DNA of 55,336 nucleotides. Origin: Candidatus Aenigmatarchaeota archaeon. GTDB taxonomy: Archaea > Aenigmatarchaeota > Aenigmatarchaeia > GW2011-AR5. Within the stretch, counting starts at the first letter, position 1. Each line of letters opens with the position of its first letter. The stretch is from positions 1-55,336 of the forward strand of contig JACPAH010000005.1 of the NCBI GenBank assembly GCA_016180925.1, in the 5' to 3' direction. Below, in pieces: positions 47,544 through 55,310 of this stretch. Position numbers and translations under genes: made by a program. The notes beneath the pieces were generated by a model that was not told the origin of the DNA, searched no databases, and was given only the letters and a program-made list of their open reading frames with translations.

Positions 47544-48830
47544 CTAACGCAGGGAGCTTTCCATAGGCTGATAATCATGTTGCACAGCAACGACATTACC
47601 AACGACATCGGAACGCAGAAGTGCGTTTACAGGCACTCGTCTGCTGGAAATCTGGATAGAACCCAAGTTGGTAAGACTGTGAGTTTTGTTCCGCTCCAGC
47701 AGAGATTTTACAGCGACGGCAAGCGAGGCTTTCTTGTCGCTGTTCACGGTTTGACCACACGACTTGCATTTGTAAAGGGCATAATTCATCGAACTATGCC
47801 CTTTGTTCACTGCACCGCAGCGGGAACACCATCTGGAAGTGTGGTAAGCATCAACTTCGTGAAGAGGAATCCGGAACATCTCGCAGTTGGACTTGAGGAA
47901 CTGGTTAAACTTTCCGTAAGGAATTTTGCCGATTTTCTGGTTAGCCTTCCTGTTAAATTTTCCTTTTTTGCCTCTGACATTCTTCAATTTTTCGACAGAA
48001 ATATAGGCATCATAAGACTTCGCAAGATTTATGATTTCTTTGGCAACCTGACCGCTTCTCGTCTTGACAAAGTTTCTCTGATTGTTCCTGAGTTTTCTAA
48101 GGCTTTTCTTTGCTCTGCGAGAGCCTTTGTCAGCAAGGCTTTTGAGATAAGCCCTTCTTTTTATAAATCTTCTTTGATGTTTGGCAACATCCCTTCCGAA
48201 ATAAAGCTGTCTGACGACTCTTCCTTCAAGAGAATCAAAGACCGTCACGGCAGCAAGGGTCGAAGAGCCGATGTCAATGCCAATCACGTATCTCTGCCCG
48301 ATTTCCTGTTCGGGAAACTCCTTTTCGAGAACAATGGAGATTTTTCCGTCAGACAAAAGAGAGATGTTGTCAAAAGTCCACCCGTCGTTCAGAAAGGAAT
48401 TAAATCTTTCGTACTGCCTGTCGGTCTGGACAGGAATCACATAAGACTTTCTTGGAGAATATGTAATCTTGAAGCACGGATTCCCCCTGTCGGTCTTGAT
48501 GAATCTGAACCATCTCTTGTTCAGGCGGATGGAACACCGCTTAAAATCAGTTCCTTTGGTAAATCCGTTGCCTTCAAAATATTTTCCCTGTTTCCAAGCA
48601 TCTTTTCTGGCTTCCTGAACAATGTCGCTTGGCAGGAAGGAGGTCTTGCGAATGCCTGAATATGTGAGATGGTGTAGGTTTACAGAAGAATCAGCCAAAG
48701 GAAGTTGCAGTAAATGTGCATCAAGGACACGCATGTATTCAGAAGTGAACCTATCCAAAACTTCCGACTTTTTGGACGTTAAGTCTAGATTATTCAATAC
48801 AATACACTTTCTCACAGTCTTACCAGTCAT
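47544..48830 (-). CDS. tnpB: TnpB, RNA-guided nuclease of an IS200/IS605-type element
   Basis: 428 residues from ATG 48830. RuvC-like active site: Asp186 in VIGIDIGSS, Glu280 in YISVEKLKN, Asp365 in NSDKKAS; zinc site CSRCG...CKSCG between them. All key residues are present, so the nuclease could be active. No tnpA transposase is adjacent, so the element moves only in trans. The end QPMESSLR overlaps the right-end sequence (CCGGGGTAGTTTAC), where the guide RNA scaffold should lie; the next bases (AGTGATTTATTAGG) would serve as guide. Confidence 0.92.
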   Translation of the reverse strand: MTGKTVRKCIVLNNLDLTSKKSEVLDRFTSEYMRVLDAHLLQLPLADSSVNLHHLTYSGIRKTSFLPSDIVQEARKDAWKQGKYFEGNGFTKGTDFKRCSIRLNKRWFRFIKTDRGNPCFKITYSPRKSYVIPVQTDRQYERFNSFLNDGWTFDNISLLSDGKISIVLEKEFPEQEIGQRYVIGIDIGSSTLAAVTVFDSLEGRVVRQLYFGRDVAKHQRRFIKRRAYLKSLADKGSRRAKKSLRKLRNNQRNFVKTRSGQVAKEIINLAKSYDAYISVEKLKNVRGKKGKFNRKANQKIGKIPYGKFNQFLKSNCEMFRIPLHEVDAYHTSRWCSRCGAVNKGHSSMNYALYKCKSCGQTVNSDKKASLAVAVKSLLERNKTHSLTNLGSIQISSRRVPVNALLRSDVVGNVVAVQHDYQPMESSLR

Positions 48831-48872
48831 ACTTATAGACACAAGAATATTTAATATTATGCCACAATTACT

Positions 48873-48892
48873 CTCCATTCTTTCGGATGGAG
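48873..48892. mobile_element. Left-end hairpin of the tnpB element
   Basis: CTCCATTC pairs with GGATGGAG (one G-T) around a TTTC loop, 43 bp upstream of the tnpB start, where IS200/IS605 left-end stems are expected. It lies 20 bp from the SD of the lipoprotein gene at 48912, so the insertion point is just at the head of the lipoprotein series. Confidence 0.55.
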
Positions 48893-48911
48893 CCTCCTTG
48901 AGGTGATTAAG

Positions 48912-49949
48912 ATGAAATCATCGTATATAGCTGTTCTTTTGCTCGTTTTCGCCGCCGGATGCACCGGGCTGTCCGGCGTGTTCGGGGGAGACATCCTCAA
49001 CATAAAGCAGAACCTCATCCAGGAGGGGCAGAAGGATATAGTGGTTATAAAGGACGTCTCGACGATACCCAAATCCCCCATGCTCCCGGAACAGTCATTT
49101 GTACTGACAATGCTTCTGGAGAACATCGACAAGACCGAGGACGCCAGAAACGTCGTGGTGGACCTCTTCAACGCGCCGACCGTGAAAAAGGACGACGAAC
49201 CGAATAAGGGAAATGTGTGCAATGCAGGAAGCGGAAGCGTATGCATCCCGGACAAATGCAGCAGCGAAGGATGCCTGATGCTTCCTGGCGAACAGATACC
49301 GATAAACTTCTACCTGAAGACGCCGACAGAGGATGAAATAGTAGGCATAGAGACCAAGCCGTCCCTCGACTACAGGGTCACATACGATTTCGAGTCGTCG
49401 TCGCTGTATGTGATGCCGTCAGTAAACCTGGACGAGATAATAAAGAACCAGAGGAGCAACGACAAGGTCAATGTCCAGGTGACGAAATCCTACGGCACCG
49501 GGCCTGTCAGGATTGACATGGAGCTATTCGGCACGCCGTACATACTTTCGGGCCAGTCGGCGACCTTCATATTCAAGATAACGAATACCGGGAGGGGCAA
49601 CGTCATAGGCTCCCAGATAGACGCCGGAAATTTTGAGGTAAGCATACCGAAGAGCCTGATAGGAAGCGGCAGCCTCGAGCTTCCGGGAGGCGGCGCCATC
49701 GAGCCCGGCCGGTACACGCAGACGACAGAGAGATTCTCGTGCACGGACGACACGACATACGTGACATGCACAAACACCGACGCCATACAGCTCTACAAGG
49801 ACCAGACGCGCGGCTCGCTGCGCTTCGAGGTGAAGGGGGTGGCAGACATAAACCAGCCATTCATATCATACGACATAAGGGCGTCGGTGAAATACAGGTA
49901 CGAGCTGCGCGGCACACAAGAGATAACGGTAAAGCCGTTTGAAAGCTGA
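48912..49949 (+). CDS. Surface lipoprotein 1 with shared beta module
   Basis: 345 residues from ATG 48912 (GAGGTGA upstream). Lipobox AAGC, Cys17. After about 20 residues: QSFVLTMLLENIDKTEDARN then VVVDLFN, an Ig-like (CARDB-type) strand pattern. A cysteine-rich loop follows (CNAGSGSVCIPDKCSSEGC). Then the shared module: VTYDFESSSLYVMPSVNLDE, GPVRIDMELFG and ATFIFKITNTGRGNV. The module recurs in the next three lipoproteins and in the 1603-residue protein, so these products probably belong to one surface complex. Confidence 0.7.
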   Translation: MKSSYIAVLLLVFAAGCTGLSGVFGGDILNIKQNLIQEGQKDIVVIKDVSTIPKSPMLPEQSFVLTMLLENIDKTEDARNVVVDLFNAPTVKKDDEPNKGNVCNAGSGSVCIPDKCSSEGCLMLPGEQIPINFYLKTPTEDEIVGIETKPSLDYRVTYDFESSSLYVMPSVNLDEIIKNQRSNDKVNVQVTKSYGTGPVRIDMELFGTPYILSGQSATFIFKITNTGRGNVIGSQIDAGNFEVSIPKSLIGSGSLELPGGGAIEPGRYTQTTERFSCTDDTTYVTCTNTDAIQLYKDQTRGSLRFEVKGVADINQPFISYDIRASVKYRYELRGTQEITVKPFES

Positions 49950-49954
49950 TTTTT

Positions 49955-51154
49955 ATGAAGTATGCAATCATGCTCGCGTTCCTGATAGCAGCAAGCGGAT
50001 GCGTTTCCCAGAGCGCCTCTTATGGAGGGCTCGTTGTCAGCATGTTCGCGGACCCGCCGCAGGTATTCCAGAACCAGGCAACGACGCTTTTCATCGACAT
50101 GGACAACAGGGACGTGAAGAATGTCAACAACGTCGTCTTCGAGGTGTTCGACACAGGCATCATGCGCATCATGGACGGCCCGAGCAACCAGTTCGTGCAG
50201 TCACGGTGCCAGGACGCGGGCTATTCTGTCAGGGAAGGCGACCTTCTATGGAACATAGTGAAAAGCCGATACGGCATAACTAGCAACCAGGAAATCGCAG
50301 GGAAGGTGAACGAAATCGCCAGCTATAACGCTGCCAGGCTCCCGTCCATTACAATAGACAACAGGAGATTCGACGTTGCAGACGACCCGTCAACCCTTGT
50401 CGCTTGCGAAACGGAGCCGTGCGACAACATCCGCGGCGACGTTCTCCGGCCCGGCGATGTAATACAATTCCCGGAAGAGGCGTGCGGAACAGCGGAAACC
50501 GCGACTGTGTCCGGATGCAGAAAAGCCTTCTCCAATATGAAGCCGAAGGAATTCCAGACTTTTTCATGCAGGCTGGCGACAGGAAGCGTCGGCGAGAGCG
50601 TTGTCAACAGGATAAGCGCAAAAACCACTTTCAGCGCCGAGCTGAACGCGGTGCAGCTCATAGAGCTCATATCGAGGGAGGAATACGAGAGGAGGAAGGC
50701 GGCCGGCACATTCACCACAGCGCCAAGGAAATACACTTATTCCGACAGCAACGTGGCGCTTGACATAGAATTCAGCGAGGATCTCCCGGTGATAGAAAGG
50801 GACGGAAAGAGGTACTTCATACACATGAGCGTCAGGAATGCAGGGAACGGCTACATAAAGGAGCTGGAGCCCGGTGATTTCATAGTGACTCAGAAAACGT
50901 CTGAAAGTTCGCAGATACTCCCGGAAACTGGAGAAACGAGAATAGTGAGAGTTGCCGATACCCGGGCCGACAGCCTAGTCAGGTGCGACGGCCTAGAAGA
51001 AAGGATGTCGCCAATAGGCGACAAGTTCCCCAGGGTGACGTGCGAGTTCGTGCCGCCCGAGAACATAGACGTAATAGGCAATTACCCCATGGGAGTGAAG
51101 ATAAACTACGACTATGAAACAAGGCAGAATCTAGATATAAGAATAATAAAATGA
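49955..51154 (+). CDS. Surface lipoprotein 2 with LysM-like domain and shared module
   Basis: 399 residues. Lipobox ASGC, Cys16. Early CARDB-like part (ATTLFIDMDNRDVKNVNNVV). About residues 90-173: YSVREGDLLWNIVKSRYGIT and ...VNEIASYNAA, then LRPGDVIQFP after an insert, which fits a LysM domain (start Y-x-V-x-x-GD-x-L-W-x-I, end L-x-PGD-x-I-x-(x)-P) with a loop bracketed by cysteines. LysM binds amino-sugar glycans. Then the shared module: TFSAELNAVQLIELISREEY and MSVRNAGNGYIKELEPGDFI. Starts 5 bp after lipoprotein 1. Confidence 0.7.
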   Translation: MKYAIMLAFLIAASGCVSQSASYGGLVVSMFADPPQVFQNQATTLFIDMDNRDVKNVNNVVFEVFDTGIMRIMDGPSNQFVQSRCQDAGYSVREGDLLWNIVKSRYGITSNQEIAGKVNEIASYNAARLPSITIDNRRFDVADDPSTLVACETEPCDNIRGDVLRPGDVIQFPEEACGTAETATVSGCRKAFSNMKPKEFQTFSCRLATGSVGESVVNRISAKTTFSAELNAVQLIELISREEYERRKAAGTFTTAPRKYTYSDSNVALDIEFSEDLPVIERDGKRYFIHMSVRNAGNGYIKELEPGDFIVTQKTSESSQILPETGETRIVRVADTRADSLVRCDGLEERMSPIGDKFPRVTCEFVPPENIDVIGNYPMGVKINYDYETRQNLDIRIIK

Positions 51155-51207
51155 AGCCAAAAAATCTTTTTAAAGAGGTGCAGTCATAACTATAAAGAGA
51201 GATAAAA

Positions 51208-52182
51208 ATGAAAATCGGACTCCTTTCAATTCTTGCTCTTATATTCGTTGCGGGATGTGTAGGCAGCGGCACAAGGCCAGCCACTATCAGCGACACAGAA
51301 GGCGTCCGCATCTCGTCATTCACGGCAACGCCCTCTGTAACCGATGTCTTGTCGGGTGACACGGTCATATTCGATGTCGAGGTGGAGAACATCGGCGGGA
51401 CGACAGCTTCTGGTGTCGAGGTCACCCTGTCCGGGATAGAGAACCAGTGGAGAGAGACGAGCGGCGTTGCGGCGCCGCAGGTCATAGCAAAGTCATTCTC
51501 ATCGTTGAGGCCGCCGCAGGCGGAAAGGAACATAGCCGGCGACTTCCGCATCGCGCAATGGGAATACATGACGCCAAGAATACCGGAAGGCCTCAGGACG
51601 CCGCTGAACATAGAGGCACGCGTCACTTATGATTATAACACCAACGGGTTCCTGCAGCTTACCGCCGTAAATGACGAGGAATTCAGGAGGCAGCAGGTCA
51701 TAGGCTCCTCGATAGACCCCCCTGTAGTGCAGAACAGCGCCGGCCCCCTGAAGCTGTCAGTGCCGTCAACGGAGAAGAGCAGCTTCGTTATAGTCGACAC
51801 GGCATCCACGGAACCGGAATTCATATACCCGCTCAAGATAGAATTCAGGAACGTCGGCGCCGGATTCCCCCTGGGAACTGATTCAACCAATCAGGGCAGG
51901 CTGACCGGAACAATAAAATTGCTCGGGCCTGGCGTGGAGTTCTCCAGCTGCCTCGGTGTTACGAGCGGCCGGGAAGTCACCCTTCAGGACAGCGGCGTCA
52001 ACGACGTCATAGTCAAGCTAAGAGATACGCAGAACGTGCCGATTGTATGCAACCTGAAATTCACAACGTCGGAATGGCAAAACAGGCCCACCGACAAGGT
52101 GAGCCTGGTCTTCGACATAGACTACACGTATTTCACCAAGCAGACTGTCACCGTGAACGTCCTGGGAAGAAGGACAGAATGA
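51208..52182 (+). CDS. Surface lipoprotein 3 with shared module
   Basis: 324 residues. Lipobox VAGC, Cys17. CARDB-like start GDTVIFDVEVENIGGTTASG then VEVTLSGI (about 50-77). Shared module about residues 137-225: EARVTYDYNTNGFLQLTAVN, EEFRRQQVIG, AGPLKLSV, PLKIEFRNVGAGFPLG. Fully codirectional with lipoprotein 2 (53-bp gap) and its own ATG with GAGAGATAAAA before it. Confidence 0.7.
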   Translation: MKIGLLSILALIFVAGCVGSGTRPATISDTEGVRISSFTATPSVTDVLSGDTVIFDVEVENIGGTTASGVEVTLSGIENQWRETSGVAAPQVIAKSFSSLRPPQAERNIAGDFRIAQWEYMTPRIPEGLRTPLNIEARVTYDYNTNGFLQLTAVNDEEFRRQQVIGSSIDPPVVQNSAGPLKLSVPSTEKSSFVIVDTASTEPEFIYPLKIEFRNVGAGFPLGTDSTNQGRLTGTIKLLGPGVEFSSCLGVTSGREVTLQDSGVNDVIVKLRDTQNVPIVCNLKFTTSEWQNRPTDKVSLVFDIDYTYFTKQTVTVNVLGRRTE

Positions 52183-52417
52183 GCTTTTTTGATTTATAGT
52201 TAACCAAGCAAAGAATCCGGATATAACTTGGTTTACTATCTGCAAATCTGTGAAAAGCAGAGCTTTTCAAGACCCCAAAGAAATTTCATTTCTTTGCGGG
52301 AGACAGAGTCTTTTGAGATGTCAAAACCTTCCGGTTTTGCACATATGTGACCAACTTGTGTAATACCTGAATATTAAGTTGGTCAGCTATATATACAGCA
52401 ATTTCTATAATTAATGC
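52183..52417. repeat. Hairpin cluster before lipoprotein 4
   Basis: A 235-bp gap with stems at 52251-52269 (arms TGAAAAGC, loop AGA), spacer AGACCC, 52276-52296 (arms CAAAGAAAT, loop TTC), a degenerate stem at about 52297-52315 (CGGGAGAC/GTCTTTTG), spacer AGATGT, and 52322-52339 (arms CAAAACC, loop TTCC). Four stems with 6-nt spacers make it the most complete array of the family. It lies in the leader of the next gene. Confidence 0.8.
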
Positions 52418-53677
52418 ATGAAGGTTTATCTCCTGTTAGTTCTGGGCCTCATTTTTGCTGCAGGGTGCGTTTCGCAGGCGAAGAACCCGAACAACGGCAT
52501 CGTGATAAACGAGTTCACGGCCGACCCGAAGATAGCGGAATACGGCGACACCGTAAGATTCTTTCTGGACGGCGAGAATGTAGGCGGCACTACGGCACAG
52601 TGCGTCACCACGGAGCTGTTCGGGCTTGAAGGCGGATGGACGGACCTTACAGGGGCGCCGTTCGCCATTCCGTATGTAGGGCAGACGATAAATGCAGGGC
52701 AGCCAGGCATCACAATAGGCTTCGAATCATGGGGGTTCAACATACACAGAGTCAACGACCGGTGGGGAGGCTCCATTTTCTACAACGACCTCAGCGTGGA
52801 AGGCGGCAGGAGCATAGTCGCATCGATTGAAGGCGGGGACTTCTCGGTCAGCGGCGGCTTTTACAGCATAACGACAGCCATAGACACTTCATTCAGGGCA
52901 TTCGCTGCCGACTACTGCACCTACATAGGGGGCAGATATCCAGGCAAGATAAAGTTCGAGCCCGTCCTGTCGCCGCCTCTTCCGGAAAGGAACAAACCCG
53001 GGCAGTCGTTCACTGCAGACTGGATACTGAAACCGCCGCTGATTCCGGAGGGCCTGTCGGTCGATTATCCTGTCACAGCACGCACTTCATTCTTCTACAC
53101 ATCAAATGCCCAGGTTAACATACCTGCTTACAGCAAGGCCGAATACAAGAGAAGGCAGGACATAGGGGAAATCACCGACTCGCCCCTGAATGTCATCAAC
53201 ACCCATGCAGCCCCGATACAGGTCGGCATAACCAGGGGCGCGAGCCCGATAGTCGTCAATACTGACAGCACATTTTCGAGCCTGCCGGAAGAGACCTTCA
53301 ACTACCTCATTGAACTGCAGAACGTCGGGCAGGGATATCCACTGCCTTTCAGCGACGTGCAGACAACCGGAGGGAACGACATAAGTGTCGAGAGCGGCTT
53401 CGTCATCGCGACGATGAGCATAGCAGGTCCCGGCGCGCGATTCGAGGACTGCCTGGGCCAGAGAGGACAGGAAGTCGTTATAGGCCCTGATATAGTTGCA
53501 AGCCTGGTGAAGCTGCGCTCCGACGGCAAGGCGCCTTTCGGATGCAAGGTGGCGATAAACAAGGGCGCATGGCAGACGACGCCTGTCGGCACCGTCAGCA
53601 TAACGTTCAACATAATGTACAGATATTACGTGGACAAGTATGCAACAGTGACCGTGATAGGCCCTTCAAGGTCGTAG
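52418..53677 (+). CDS. Surface lipoprotein 4 with shared module
   Basis: 419 residues. Lipobox AAGC, Cys17. CARDB-like part GDTVRFFLDGENVGGTTAQC. Shared module: PVTARTSFFYTSNAQVNIPA, YKRRQDIG, APIQVGITRG, FNYLIELQNVGQGYPL (about residues 208-310). N-terminal half contains a longer insert with FCVxxY-like DYCTYIGG. End overlaps the convergent EndoQ gene by about 12 bp. Together the four lipoproteins look like successive duplications of one ancestor. Confidence 0.7.
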   Translation: MKVYLLLVLGLIFAAGCVSQAKNPNNGIVINEFTADPKIAEYGDTVRFFLDGENVGGTTAQCVTTELFGLEGGWTDLTGAPFAIPYVGQTINAGQPGITIGFESWGFNIHRVNDRWGGSIFYNDLSVEGGRSIVASIEGGDFSVSGGFYSITTAIDTSFRAFAADYCTYIGGRYPGKIKFEPVLSPPLPERNKPGQSFTADWILKPPLIPEGLSVDYPVTARTSFFYTSNAQVNIPAYSKAEYKRRQDIGEITDSPLNVINTHAAPIQVGITRGASPIVVNTDSTFSSLPEETFNYLIELQNVGQGYPLPFSDVQTTGGNDISVESGFVIATMSIAGPGARFEDCLGQRGQEVVIGPDIVASLVKLRSDGKAPFGCKVAINKGAWQTTPVGTVSITFNIMYRYYVDKYATVTVIGPSRS

Positions 53678-54884
53678 GAAACGCGCAAGGCTTTCCTTCT
53701 CTTCCCCCATCTTCCCGTATACGCCGTCATACCCCGGCACTATCTTCAACGAGCCTTCACGATTTCTGATTATAAGAGATGCAAGCTTCTCGTCGCAATA
53801 CTTTGCAATGTCATCGCGGCTCGCATCAAGAAGTATGGAGAACTCGTTTCCGATTCCGCCCGTAAGCCTGTTGTAAGCGTTCCAGACTTTTTTCGTCTCA
53901 ATACCGGAATTCACGGAATGGGCGATAAGCTCGTGGAGAGGCAGAAGGCGCTTGAACGGGACTGCATTCTCCGGCCTGAAGCCTTCAGGCCTGTCGGCAA
54001 GCTCCTCAACACGGTTCAGGACGCCGATTGTAAGATGTTTGCCGCATTTCGGGCATAATCTATTGAGTTTTTTCGTCTCATCAGGCATGCACGAGAAATT
54101 ACACAACCTGTGGCCGTCGGCATGATACTTGCCATATTCAGGCGGCGTTTCCACCGTGAACACGAAATTCTTCCGCGTTCTTATCGAATCCATCACGTCG
54201 CCATATGAAAAATCATCCTTCAGCTCGAAGACGTTTGCCTCCCGGCCAAGGCGCCATGGGTAAGGGGAATGCGAGTCGCTGTTGCTGACAAGCGTTATAC
54301 CGTCAAGCTGCGACAGCCTCCAGTTCATCGACGGGTCGCTGCTCATTCCTGTTTCCAGAGCATGTATGTATCCTGTCTGGTCGCCGAAGCACTCCTTCAG
54401 CGAATCGTAGCCCGACATGGAGCCGAAGAGAGCAAACCACGGCGTCCATGCATGCGCAGGTATTATCTCTATGTCTTTGCTGATTTGCATCATCGCCTCC
54501 GTGAATTCAGTGCAGGAGAAGCCGAACACAGGCCTGCCGTCGTAATCTCTCCTTCCTTTCTTGTCAAGCCATTCGTTCATCTGGTCTGCAACATCAAACG
54601 ATGGCGCGTGCAAGAGAAGGTGAACCCTCCGCTGCTTCCCGTTGTGGGAATATATGAGCGATATTTCCCCGGTGAGCATGAACTTCGTGCCGTCGTATTC
54701 ATATACCGTCACCGCTTAGTTTTTGTTTGAGATTTTCCATCCATATCGGATGCGTGAAATCTCCTGTGCCTACAAGGCCCAGTCCCTTGATACCGGACCA
54801 TTTTGATATCTCCTCTATCGTCATGCTAGGGGAAGTCGCCCTGGAGAACTTGGAGTGTATCTGCAGGTCTGCAATGATTCTCAT
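53666..54884 (-). pseudogene. Endonuclease Q (EndoQ, PHP family), split by a one-base frameshift
   Basis: N-terminal part (ATG 54884): MRIIADLQIHSKFSRATSPS, LGLVGTGDFTHPIWMENLKQ, the PHP metal-binding start of EndoQ. The frame stops, and the next frame resumes with VYEYDGTKFMLTGEISLIYS, VHLLLHAPSF, ...IIPAHAWTPWFALFGS, SNSDSHSPYPWRLGREANVF, and CMPDETKKLNRLCPKCGKHL (zinc finger). One extra A at about 54706 (span 3n+1) would explain the break. EndoQ cuts DNA 5' to deaminated bases (hypoxanthine, uracil, xanthine, abasic sites). Combined length about 405, normal for the family. Confidence 0.85.
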
Positions 54885-54917
54885 GATATTTTAATATGCA
54901 GAAATTATTAATCATTA

Positions 54918-55310
54918 ATGAGGATATCTGCAGGAAAAAAGATGTTTTCAGTGAAGGACTGCCGCGGCCTATCATGCGTGAGGGGGCTGATGTTCGACGG
55001 AATGGAGGATATAGACGGCGCGCTCGTCCGGGGCAGCAGCATATGGATGCCTTTCGTGAAGCATGAGCTGGAGCTGTTTTTTATTGACAGAAACATGAAG
55101 ACAATAAAAAAATCACCTGCCGTGCCAATGAGCCTTAACCCAAAGACGTGGAAGACGTATTCGTGTAATGGCGCAAGGTATTGCCTCGAAATGAAGAAAG
55201 GCTTGTGCAAGGCGAAAGTTGGAGCTAAAGTCAAGATAATGGGCTCGGCAGGAAAATCGGCCAAGCGCCAAAGCGCTTCTGCTTTCGAACCTGCGGCCTC
55301 CTGCGTGTGA
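54918..55310 (+). CDS. DUF192-family protein
   Basis: 130 residues. CRGLSCVRGLMF, GSSIWMPFVKHELELFFIDR and TYSCNGARYCLEMKKGLCKA match the DUF192 pattern (RGLM, WM...F..pLDi.Fid, LE...G). It is a small beta-barrel of unknown function, often exported elsewhere, but here without a signal peptide. Its last 70 bases run antisense over the tRNA-Val gene, so the natural end may be earlier than 55310. Confidence 0.75.
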   Translation: MRISAGKKMFSVKDCRGLSCVRGLMFDGMEDIDGALVRGSSIWMPFVKHELELFFIDRNMKTIKKSPAVPMSLNPKTWKTYSCNGARYCLEMKKGLCKAKVGAKVKIMGSAGKSAKRQSASAFEPAASCV

